Source: Phycisphaerales bacterium UBA5793 (lineage in GTDB: Bacteria; Planctomycetota; Phycisphaerae; Phycisphaerales; UBA5793). Taken from it: DNA of 64,000 bases. The first letter of the stretch is position 1; the number at the start of each line of letters is the position of its first letter. The position numbers and the translations under genes are program-made. Below the pieces are notes generated by a model, which was not told where the DNA came from, made no database searches, and worked only from the letters and a program-made list of their open reading frames with translations. The DNA lies in the NCBI GenBank assembly GCA_002418285.1, contig DIDT01000053.1:1-64000 (forward strand), written 5' to 3'. Below, in pieces: positions 1-6,935 of the stretch.

Positions 1-848
1 TGCGTGAGGCGCGCGGCGTTGGCCTGGCGGCGGGCGGTGCGGCCCGGGAGTTTCTCGAGTTGGGCCAGGCCGATCGCGGCGGCGATGTCGGTCAGGCGAT
101 AGTTGTATCCCAGCGCGACGTGGTGGTAGCGCCGGCCGGGCTCCATGCCGTGATCGCGCAGCAGTGCGATGCGCGAAGCGAGTTCCTCGTCGTTGGTGGT
201 GATCATGCCTCCTTCACCCGTGGTCATGTTCTTGGTCGGGTAAAAGGAGTAGGTGGTGACGTGTCCGAAGGCGCCGATGCCCTGGCCGCGATACGTGGCG
301 AGGTGCGACTGGGCCGCGTCGTAGACCACACTCAATCCATGGCGGTCGGCGACGGCGTCGACGGCGTCGATGTCGGCCGGGTTGCCATAAAGATGCGTAG
401 CGACAATCGCGGTGGTGCGCGGGGTCAATCGGCGCTCGGCGTCGGCTGCGTCGATGTTGAAGGTGCGCTCATCGACATCGCAGAAGACGGGTCGCGCGCC
501 TCGGGCGATGATCATCGAAGCGGTCGCGATGAAGCCATACGCGGGACAGAGCACCTCATCGCCGGGGCCGATGATCGGTTCGTAGGCGAGTTGCAGGGCG
601 GTGGTGCCGTTGCAGGTGGTCAACGCAAACTGGGCGCCGGTGGCGGCGGCGAACTCGGTTTCGAACTGGGCGCACTTCCGGCCCTGCCGCAACTGGCCCG
701 AGCGGAGCACCTCGATGGCCGCGTTGATTTCCTCTTCACCGAGACGAGCCGAGACGACCGGGATCATCTCGGCGGAAACGGGCGTGCCCCCCTCAGCCGC
801 GAGGCGGTCGGTGGAGGGAGAGGCGGGATGAGTCGAAGCGTTGGCCAT
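1..848 (-). CDS. DegT/DnrJ/EryC1-family PLP aminotransferase (3' end outside window)
   Basis: The gene reads from ATG at 848 on the minus strand and runs off the left edge, so about 282 residues are present and the C-terminal domain is missing. It shows the sugar aminotransferase pattern: an N-terminal VSARLGEEEINAAIEVLRSG helix, TTCNGTTALQLA, DAAQSHLATYRG (cofactor-stacking region) and SFYPTKNMTTGEGG with the Schiff-base lysine at about residue 206, then GYNYRLTDIAAAIGLAQLEKL. Such enzymes aminate nucleotide-linked ketosugars for O-antigen, surface glycan or secondary-metabolite sugars in the cytoplasm. The substrate cannot be told from the sequence. The DUF3467 gene lies 13 bases upstream and is co-directional. 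Confidence 0.9.
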   Translation of the reverse strand, partial: MANASTHPASPSTDRLAAEGGTPVSAEMIPVVSARLGEEEINAAIEVLRSGQLRQGRKCAQFETEFAAATGAQFALTTCNGTTALQLAYEPIIGPGDEVLCPAYGFIATASMIIARGARPVFCDVDERTFNIDAADAERRLTPRTTAIVATHLYGNPADIDAVDAVADRHGLSVVYDAAQSHLATYRGQGIGAFGHVTTYSFYPTKNMTTGEGGMITTNDEELASRIALLRDHGMEPGRRYHHVALGYNYRLTDIAAAIGLAQLEKLPGRTARRQANAARLT

Positions 849-861
849 GGCCGCGGGAGCG

Positions 862-1167
862 TTACTTCTTGTGGGACGTCTCGGAAATGCGCTGCTCGCG
901 CTGGGCGATGACCTGCTGCAGGGCCGCGGCGAAGCGCATCGCGCTCGTGGGTGAGAAGACGACGCGTGCGCCAACCTGGAAACTGATCGCCTGCTGATTG
1001 CCCATCATGCGGGGCACCTGAACGCCGAGATCGCAGATGATCTCATCCTGGCCGGCGTTCATCTGCCAGGCGTTGGCGTAGGTCGTGTGGGCATGGGTCT
1101 CGTCGACGTGGACCATGACCTGGCCGGGACCGGGCTGCTGCTGCGTGTTGGGGTTGACTTCGGCCAT
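862..1167 (-). CDS. DUF3467 family protein
   Basis: A 101-residue protein starting at ATG 1167, chosen over the longer frame because AAGGAGAGAG lies just upstream and the extension is low-complexity. It matches the DUF3467 pattern: YANAWQMNAGQDEIICDLGV near the start and FSPTSAMRFAAALQQVIAQ in the second half. The family is small, soluble and uncharacterised; it is common in planctomycetes and resembles proteins involved in binding or immune-like functions only superficially. It ends 13 bases before the aminotransferase start, so the two may be cotranscribed. Function unknown. Confidence 0.8.
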   Translation of the reverse strand: MAEVNPNTQQQPGPGQVMVHVDETHAHTTYANAWQMNAGQDEIICDLGVQVPRMMGNQQAISFQVGARVVFSPTSAMRFAAALQQVIAQREQRISETSHKK

Positions 1168-1308
1168 GTCTCTCTCCTTGAGCCGGTTGGCTCGATGGGA
1201 TTGCTGGTGGTTGGTAAGTCGGGGATGATAGCCGGTCTTGCCGAATGGCACCGAGGGAGGCTGGTCGAGGTGAGCGATTCAGGACTTCACCTGCGCGATG
1301 CCGGTCCG

Positions 1309-2343
1309 CTACGACCACTTGAACACAATCTTGCCGAATTGCTTGCCGTCTTCGAGGCGTCGGTAGGCTGCCGACGCGTCCGACGGATCAAACACCTGGT
1401 CGACCACCGGTTGCAGATGACCCGAGCGAAGCAGCGCCGCGACGTTTCGGAATTCGTTCATGTCGCCCATGGTTGAGCCGAGCAGGCGCAACTGGTTCCA
1501 GAAGATGCGGGCGAGGTCGGTCGTAGCGGCCGGGCCGGTGGTGCAGCCGGGGGTGACAAAGGTCCCGCCGCGCGCCAGCGACTTGATACAGGACAGGTGA
1601 ACGGCCTGTCCGACCGAATCGAGCACGACATCGACGCCGCGCTTCAAGGTCAGGGTGCGAATGGTACGTGACCAATCGTCGCCGGTATCGAGCACACCAT
1701 GATCCGCGCCGATGCTGATGGCCTTGTCGAGTTTCCACTGGTGGCGGCTGGTGACGATGGTGCGGCAGCCGAAGTGCCGGGCGATGGCGAGCCCGGCGGT
1801 CGCCACGCCGCCGCCGATGCCGGTGATGAGGACGGTCTGCCCGGCTTTGAGGTCAGCGCGGGAGACGAGACAGCGCCAGGCGGTGAGAAACGTGAGACCG
1901 AAGGCGGCGGCGGCGACGGGGTCGCAGTCCATTCCGACGTCGGCGAGTTGTTCGGCGGGAGCCGCAAGGTGCTCACAGTGCCCGCCGTTGGTGTGTTCGC
2001 CGATCATCGTGTAGTGGGGCATGGTCGGGGCCATGTCGGGATGCACCGGATCGGGAATGGCATGGGCCGCATTCATGATGACGCGTCGACCGAGCCAGGC
2101 GGGATCGACGCCGTCGCCGATCGCCTCGACGATGCCGCACGCATCCGAGCCACCGATGCGCGGATACTGAAGGTCGACACCGGGCAAACCGCGACCGACC
2201 CAGAGATCGAGGTGATTCAGAGCGGAGGCTTCGGTGCGGATGATCGCCTGACCCGCGCGAGGCTGAGGTTCGAGCCAATCCGTGACGAACCGGACATTGG
2301 GGTGAACGGGGGTACCCTGGCTGGCCACAGTGACTGCACGCAT
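1309..2343 (-). CDS. Medium-chain dehydrogenase/reductase (zinc-type ADH / quinone oxidoreductase-like)
   Basis: A 344-residue MDR-superfamily oxidoreductase starting at ATG 2343, preceded by GAAGGAAT; the longer frame adds 31 unlikely residues. Visible features: GroES-like N-terminal domain (ASALNHLDLWVGRGLPG, then PRIGGSDACGIVEAIGDGVD), GEHTNGGHCEHLAAPAEQ, and a Rossmann dinucleotide site GIGGGVATAGLAIARHFG. The C-terminal part has the usual GGTFVTPGCTTGP and ends LEDGKQFGKIVFKWS. It probably reduces or oxidises a small carbonyl/alcohol with NAD(P)H. Classical structural-zinc cysteines are not evident, so a quinone-oxidoreductase-like or zinc-poor member is possible. It lies just downstream of the antiporter genes on the same strand (gap of 89 bases). 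Confidence 0.85.
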   Translation of the reverse strand: MRAVTVASQGTPVHPNVRFVTDWLEPQPRAGQAIIRTEASALNHLDLWVGRGLPGVDLQYPRIGGSDACGIVEAIGDGVDPAWLGRRVIMNAAHAIPDPVHPDMAPTMPHYTMIGEHTNGGHCEHLAAPAEQLADVGMDCDPVAAAAFGLTFLTAWRCLVSRADLKAGQTVLITGIGGGVATAGLAIARHFGCRTIVTSRHQWKLDKAISIGADHGVLDTGDDWSRTIRTLTLKRGVDVVLDSVGQAVHLSCIKSLARGGTFVTPGCTTGPAATTDLARIFWNQLRLLGSTMGDMNEFRNVAALLRSGHLQPVVDQVFDPSDASAAYRRLEDGKQFGKIVFKWS

Positions 2344-2432
2344 CAAGTTGATTCCTTCAGGTGTATCAAACGAAACGCTGATGACCCATGGGTTCATCAG
2401 CGTGGGGAATCCAATGCAGCGCACATCCAACG

Positions 2433-3812
2433 TCAACCCGTGGCTTCACCCGCTTTGATCAGGCCGAGACGGAGGAGAATCGGTCCGAAGCACTCGAAGA
2501 TCGCGATCGTCGCGAGCAGCAGGCTCGAGAGGCTGACACCCCAGGCGAAGTCAGCGAAGAGCGATTCAATGCTGGCGGCGAGCGCCAGGGCGATGCCCGC
2601 CTGGGGGATGAAGGCGGTCCACACCCAGTTGCGGGCGGGCGCCGGCATGGAGAAGAGTCGGCCGCCGAGCGTGATTCCACCCCAGACAGCAATGGACCGC
2701 ATGACGACAATGGCCAGCGCGAGCGGCCACAGATGTGCCAGCGCTGCGAGATCGATCTTGGCGCCGGCGATGGCGAAAAAGATGCAGTAAACAGGAAGTG
2801 AGAGTTCCTCGACAGAGTGGAACAGTTCAGCGCTGCGATCAGGCCACATGTTCGAGAGGATAAACCCGGCGGAGAGTGCGACAAGCAGAGTTTCGAAGTG
2901 TGCTGATTCGCTCACGAGCACGATGCCCAGCGACATGGCGAGCACGAAGAGCAGCATGTGCCGGCTGAGGTGGTGCAGCACGGTGGACATGAGTGCGCCG
3001 AGCAGCGCGCCGGCTGCGATTGAACCGAGCAGATGCCAGGCGAGATCCTTGACGAGCGAGCCTTGCGACGCCGTCTCACCGTTTGCGTGCAGCAGGCTGT
3101 AGCCCAGTCCGCTGGCCACGGTAAAGAGCACAACCACGACGAGATCTTTGACAACGGTGATCGCCAGGCTCGTCTCGGACATGGGTCCCTTGGCGCGCAG
3201 CTCACTAAGGAGCGCGACCAGCACGGCCGGGGAATTGGAAGTGGCCAGCACCGCGACCATGAGGCAGACGACGATCAACTCCATGCGGGGCAACTCGGCC
3301 AGAAAGCCGAGCATTGACCGGCCAAGGAAGAGCCCGATGAAGACGGTCGAAAGGACGGCGAGGATGACCAGACCCATCATGCCGAGCACCTGCTTGATGC
3401 CGCGGCGCAGGAGGTCGATCTTGATCTCGCCGCCTGCGGTCAGTCCGATGAGCGCGATCGCCAGCGAGCTGAAGATGCGCAAGTGATCCATCTGAGCCTG
3501 CGGCAGCAGCGGATTGACGTTGGGCGCGACCAGGGAGATGAATGATGGCCCCACGAGCACACCAAACGCGAGATAACCGGTGATGCGCGGCAGGAGCAGG
3601 AGTTTGAAGACCTTGCCAGTCAACCAGGCGCCGAGCAGAAGAAACGCCAGGGCGGTCGACGTGGCGACGAGATCGAAATCGGGAGCCGTGAACGGCCGAT
3701 CCATGGCGTCGAGGTACCGCCGGGCGCCATATCCAGGTGTGAGCGAGCGCAGTGTGCCAACTGCGACGAGCAGCATGAGCCAGACGGCAATCAGGCGGGG
3801 GAGGGTCTTCAT
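2433..3812 (-). CDS. CPA2-family cation/proton antiporter (second of pair)
   Basis: A 459-residue polytopic membrane protein with about 12 hydrophobic segments. It has the CPA2 signatures LPRITGYLAFGVLVGPSFIS early and the segments LMVAVLATSNSPAVLVALL and AITVVKDLVVVVLFT, the latter carrying a conserved acidic residue within a membrane helix as in ion-binding sites. It should exchange Na+ or K+ for H+ across the inner membrane. The start ATG 3812 overlaps the stop of the preceding antiporter gene by ATGA, so the two are translationally coupled and may form one functional unit. It lacks a KTN/RCK domain; regulatory input probably comes from the PII-like and EIIA proteins upstream in the same unit. 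Confidence 0.85.
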   Translation of the reverse strand: MKTLPRLIAVWLMLLVAVGTLRSLTPGYGARRYLDAMDRPFTAPDFDLVATSTALAFLLLGAWLTGKVFKLLLLPRITGYLAFGVLVGPSFISLVAPNVNPLLPQAQMDHLRIFSSLAIALIGLTAGGEIKIDLLRRGIKQVLGMMGLVILAVLSTVFIGLFLGRSMLGFLAELPRMELIVVCLMVAVLATSNSPAVLVALLSELRAKGPMSETSLAITVVKDLVVVVLFTVASGLGYSLLHANGETASQGSLVKDLAWHLLGSIAAGALLGALMSTVLHHLSRHMLLFVLAMSLGIVLVSESAHFETLLVALSAGFILSNMWPDRSAELFHSVEELSLPVYCIFFAIAGAKIDLAALAHLWPLALAIVVMRSIAVWGGITLGGRLFSMPAPARNWVWTAFIPQAGIALALAASIESLFADFAWGVSLSSLLLATIAIFECFGPILLRLGLIKAGEATG

Positions 3813-5146
3813 GCGCCCGCCCCCGTGGCGTGCGCGTGTTTGGAAGCCGTCGTTGACGCGCCGTCCCGGCGCCACCAAGCCAGCAGAAAGGGAAGCAATT
3901 CGCTGAGAGCGCCAACGAGAAGCACGATGGTCAGCAGTTCCTGATTCATTTCCGATGCTTCGTCGACGATCACCGCGACGCCCAGCGCGATGGCTACGAG
4001 TGATTGCCGCATTGGTGCGAGGAAAAGCGGGCTGCGTTCAGGAAGCGCGGGCTGGTACTCGGCGAGACTCCATCGCATCAGGGGGACTTTGACCAACAGA
4101 CGCAGCAGCGTCAGCGCGATAATGAGCATCCAACCCCACAAGCCAATGCGCGGATCAACGAACACACCGGCGAGCAATCCGAACAGGATCGCGACTGGCT
4201 GTTCGGCTCGGAGAACGAATCGATCAAACTCGCGCAGTTTGGGTCCGCCGAGGTTGGTAATAACGATGCCACACAACATGGCAGCAAAGAGGGGCGAGAC
4301 GCCTAATTCTGATGCGATGCCGCTGATGAGAGCGATCATGGCGATGTAGACGACAAACAACTCGCGGCGTTCGCGACCCGCCTGCTGGAGCAGGTAGCGG
4401 CCGACGAAGCCGACGCCAGCGGCGAGCATGGCTGTGGCGAGCAGCCGCAGGCCGCCGGTTGAGAAGGAAATGATCACTTCGCCGCCATCGGCGCGGGTCG
4501 GCAGGAGAATCAGGAGTCCCTGGATCATCACCGCAACCATGGCCGCCAGACCGGCGCCCGCCTGGACGAGGACGGCCAGGTGCATTCCGGCTGGCGAGCG
4601 TTCTTCGCCGAGCGATCGCGTTTCGGCGGCCCAACCGATTCCGGTTGTGATGAGCAGTCCGACGGGCGCGATCCACCAGGCAAAGCCAGTTTGCCGCATC
4701 GAGCCACTGAGCAGGGCGACACTGACCGCGCCGATCAGGACGATGGCGACCAAAGCGTCAACGAAGACCCAGCGGCGCACGGCTGTCGGAACGGCTCGCA
4801 GAAGTGCACTTCTCGCTTGAAGGCCGATGATGGCTCCGATCCATCCCAGACCGAACGTCAAAGCCGGGCGCACTTCGAGAAGCATCTCCTCGGTCACGAC
4901 GTTGGCGCCCCAGCGGCCGAGCAGGAACCCGATGAGCACCGCAAGCCAGCCCCCGCTCATATAGCGGGCGGTGAGGCGATTGCGCTGAAAGCGGTAGAAG
5001 GACTTGCTGGTGACCATGAGCGCCAGAGCGGAGAGCACAAGCAGGGCGGCAAAAATGCGCAGTCCGCCTGCTCCGCTTCCTTCATCCGCGGCAAGCGTCA
5101 GGACCGCGCTGGCCTGGAATTGGTCGATGGGCACGTGACCGTGCAT
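3809..5146 (-). CDS. CPA2-like cation/proton antiporter homologue (first of pair)
   Basis: A 445-residue polytopic protein with about 12 hydrophobic stretches. The first segment is followed by a short basic loop (TSKSFYRFQRNRLTARYMSG) and then LAVLIGFLLGRWGANVVTEE; later it has ISGIASELGVSPLFAAMLCG and GIVITNLGGPKLREF, like the second half of Na+/H+ exchangers. It is less canonical than its neighbour: I do not see the typical N-terminal GYLxxGxxxGP motif, so it may be a diverged partner subunit rather than an autonomous antiporter. Its stop overlaps the next antiporter start (ATGA at 3809-3812). The start at 5146 has no strong ribosome-binding site and lies 18 bases after the PII-like gene. 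Confidence 0.7.
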   Translation of the reverse strand: MHGHVPIDQFQASAVLTLAADEGSGAGGLRIFAALLVLSALALMVTSKSFYRFQRNRLTARYMSGGWLAVLIGFLLGRWGANVVTEEMLLEVRPALTFGLGWIGAIIGLQARSALLRAVPTAVRRWVFVDALVAIVLIGAVSVALLSGSMRQTGFAWWIAPVGLLITTGIGWAAETRSLGEERSPAGMHLAVLVQAGAGLAAMVAVMIQGLLILLPTRADGGEVIISFSTGGLRLLATAMLAAGVGFVGRYLLQQAGRERRELFVVYIAMIALISGIASELGVSPLFAAMLCGIVITNLGGPKLREFDRFVLRAEQPVAILFGLLAGVFVDPRIGLWGWMLIIALTLLRLLVKVPLMRWSLAEYQPALPERSPLFLAPMRQSLVAIALGVAVIVDEASEMNQELLTIVLLVGALSELLPFLLAWWRRDGASTTASKHAHATGAGA

Positions 5147-5164
5147 GTCGTAGTCACCCGGCCT

Positions 5165-5506
5165 TCAGGCTCGAATCGGACCCCACATCTCATCGACGTG
5201 AAGGGTGATGACGATGGGTTGTTGTTCGGGTTCCATGTCATCTACGTACTTTTTCAGATCGGCGATTTCGTTCAGAGTGGTCAGCGAGATGACGACGCGG
5301 CTGCCAGTGTGCTGGGGCAGAAGGGCGGCGAGGCCGGCGAACATGGGCATGTCCTGGCGCAGGATGGCGCCGAGGCCCTTGGATTCGACGACGGTGGCGC
5401 CGGTGATGCCGACATCGAGCATGCCCGTCACGAGTTCATCCAGCGCTGCCTCGCTGCGCGCAATCATGATGAGCAATCGAGATTTGTTCCTCGGATCTTC
5501 ATCCAT
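5165..5506 (-). CDS. PII-like (GlnB-fold) regulatory protein
   Basis: A 113-residue protein from ATG 5506, beginning MDEDPRNKSRLLIMIARSEA. The stretch MLDVGITGATVVESKGLGAI followed by DMPMFAGLAALLP is the pattern of PII-like proteins that replace the classical T-loop sequence; the end has alternating hydrophobic strands (PIVITLHVDEMWGP). Classical PII marks such as the uridylylated T-loop tyrosine are absent. PII and PII-like trimers bind nucleotides and control transporters. It starts inside the end of the EIIA gene (8-base overlap) and precedes two antiporter genes, so an allosteric role on these antiporters is the natural inference. CutA-like proteins share the fold and are the main alternative. 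Confidence 0.7.
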   Translation of the reverse strand: MDEDPRNKSRLLIMIARSEAALDELVTGMLDVGITGATVVESKGLGAILRQDMPMFAGLAALLPQHTGSRVVISLTTLNEIADLKKYVDDMEPEQQPIVITLHVDEMWGPIRA

Positions 5507-5963
5507 GCGAACGGTCCTCTGCGAGAAGATTCTCGAAGAGTTGCGTCGTATCTTCCGAGGCGCGCAGGCGCATGCGAGCGGGCTCGGAGCGGACGATGCG
5601 AGCCAGTCGGGCCAGCAGTCGTACATGGTCCCACGGGTCGCTCGTCGGGCCGAACATGCAGAAGACCAGGTCAGAGATCGGATGATGGGCCACGCCGAAA
5701 TCCACCCCCGGCTTGAGCAGAGCGACAGCCACCAGGGTTTTGTCGATCTCCGCCGCCAGGGCATGCGGAAAGGCGACGCCCTCTGGGGTCGAAGTCGGCA
5801 TCTGCTTCTCGCGCGCGATCAGGCGCTGGACGAGAGCTTCGCCGCGCAGGGCCGGGATCATGGAATCCACCGACGCCGCCAGCCGCCGAAAGAGATCATC
5901 TCGCGACTCGATGTCGTCAAAGATGAAAGTCAGTTCGGGGTGGATGTAGGGCTGCAGCGCCAT
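5499..5963 (-). CDS. PTS EIIA type-2 (PtsN/fructose-type) domain protein
   Basis: A 154-residue stand-alone EIIA domain from ATG 5963 (the longer open frame upstream covers the divergent intergenic region and is rejected). It has SRDDLFRRLAASV, REKQMPTSTPEGVAFPHA with the phosphorylatable histidine at about residue 67, and the typical tail HVRLLARLARIVRS. EIIA(Ntr)-like proteins receive phosphate from the PTS chain and often regulate potassium transport rather than import sugar. No EI, HPr or sugar permease is in the window. It heads the EIIA, PII-like, antiporter, antiporter unit, which argues for a regulatory role. The gene is divergent from the DNA methyltransferase. Confidence 0.85.
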   Translation of the reverse strand: MALQPYIHPELTFIFDDIESRDDLFRRLAASVDSMIPALRGEALVQRLIAREKQMPTSTPEGVAFPHALAAEIDKTLVAVALLKPGVDFGVAHHPISDLVFCMFGPTSDPWDHVRLLARLARIVRSEPARMRLRASEDTTQLFENLLAEDRSHG

Positions 5964-6059
5964 GGTGCTGCCAGCATAGCGGGTTGATCGCGATTTGGAC
6001 AGTTGTTGCGGTTTGGTGACTGTGCCGATCGATCCGTTGGCCATACCGTCTTCTCGAGC

Positions 6060-6935
6060 ATGCTCGAGATCGTCCAAGGCGATAATCTGTCGTTTCTTCA
6101 GGGTTGCGCCGCGGGTGCGTTCGACCTGATCTATGTCGATCCGCCTTTCAACACCGGTAGCGAGCGTTCGCATACGCCTATTCGGGCGGTGCGCGACGAG
6201 CAGGGGGGCGACCGCACCGGCTTCGGCGGCAGGCGCTATCGAACGCAAGGCGGACAGCGCAGGAGTTATGACGACGCCTTTGATGACTATCTCGCCTTCC
6301 TCGAACCGAGACTTGTTGAGTCTCGCCGGGTTCTGGCGAGCGGAGGCTCGCTCTTTGTCCATCTCGATTCGCGCGAAGTGCACTATGCCAAGGTGATGCT
6401 CGACACGATTTTCGGCCGCGCGTCATTCATGAACGAGATCATCTGGGCGTACGACTACGGCGGGCGATCGAAGCGACGCTGGCCGGCGAAGCATGATTCC
6501 ATTCTCTGGTATGCGCGCGATCCTGAGCGATACACGTTCAACTACGACGCGATTGATCGCGTGCCGTACATGGCGCCGGGTCTGGTCGGGGCTGAGAAGG
6601 CGGCGCGGGGCAAGACGCCGACGGATGTGTGGTGGCACACGATCGTGCCGACCAACAGCCGGGAACGCACGGGCTACCCGACACAGAAGCCCGTTGGCCT
6701 GCTGGAACGGATCGTGCGCGTGCATTCGAATCCGGGTGATCGACTGCTGGACTTTTTTGCAGGGAGCGGATCTTTCGGCGAAGCGGCGGAGCGGCACGGG
6801 CGCTATTGCACACTTGTTGATGTCAACCCCGCTGCGATTGAGATCATGCAGGAGCGGTTCACAGGCGCGAGCTTCCGAGGCGCGGACGGAGCGCCGGTCA
6901 TTCGTGTGAAGGAGCAAATCCATGAAACGGCTTAA
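6060..6935 (+). CDS. DNA methyltransferase, beta-class (N6-adenine type), solitary
   Basis: A 291-residue amino-methyltransferase from ATG 6060 (MLEIVQGDN). Motif IV is DPPFNTG at about residue 27, followed by a variable target-recognition region, TQKPVGLLERIV (motif X-like) and motif I LDFFAGSGSFGEAA at about residue 231. Motif IV before motif I defines the beta class, and DPPF suggests adenine N6 rather than cytosine N4. No restriction enzyme gene is adjacent, so it looks like an orphan methylase that may mark DNA for regulation. Its stop overlaps the next gene by 14 bases. The recognition sequence cannot be read from the protein. Confidence 0.85.
   Translation: MLEIVQGDNLSFLQGCAAGAFDLIYVDPPFNTGSERSHTPIRAVRDEQGGDRTGFGGRRYRTQGGQRRSYDDAFDDYLAFLEPRLVESRRVLASGGSLFVHLDSREVHYAKVMLDTIFGRASFMNEIIWAYDYGGRSKRRWPAKHDSILWYARDPERYTFNYDAIDRVPYMAPGLVGAEKAARGKTPTDVWWHTIVPTNSRERTGYPTQKPVGLLERIVRVHSNPGDRLLDFFAGSGSFGEAAERHGRYCTLVDVNPAAIEIMQERFTGASFRGADGAPVIRVKEQIHETA

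Noticed and set aside
60..911. Plus-strand open frame of 283 residues
   Set aside because: It is the antisense shadow of the DegT-type aminotransferase and has glycine/arginine-rich, motif-free composition.
1699..2790. Plus-strand open frame of 363 residues
   Set aside because: Antisense to the MDR oxidoreductase and antiporter genes; no protein-like motif.
5964..6059. Possible promoter CTGTCC-18-TATGCT (minus strand) before the EIIA gene
   Set aside because: The -35 is poor and the implied transcript would be nearly leaderless; not strong enough to list.
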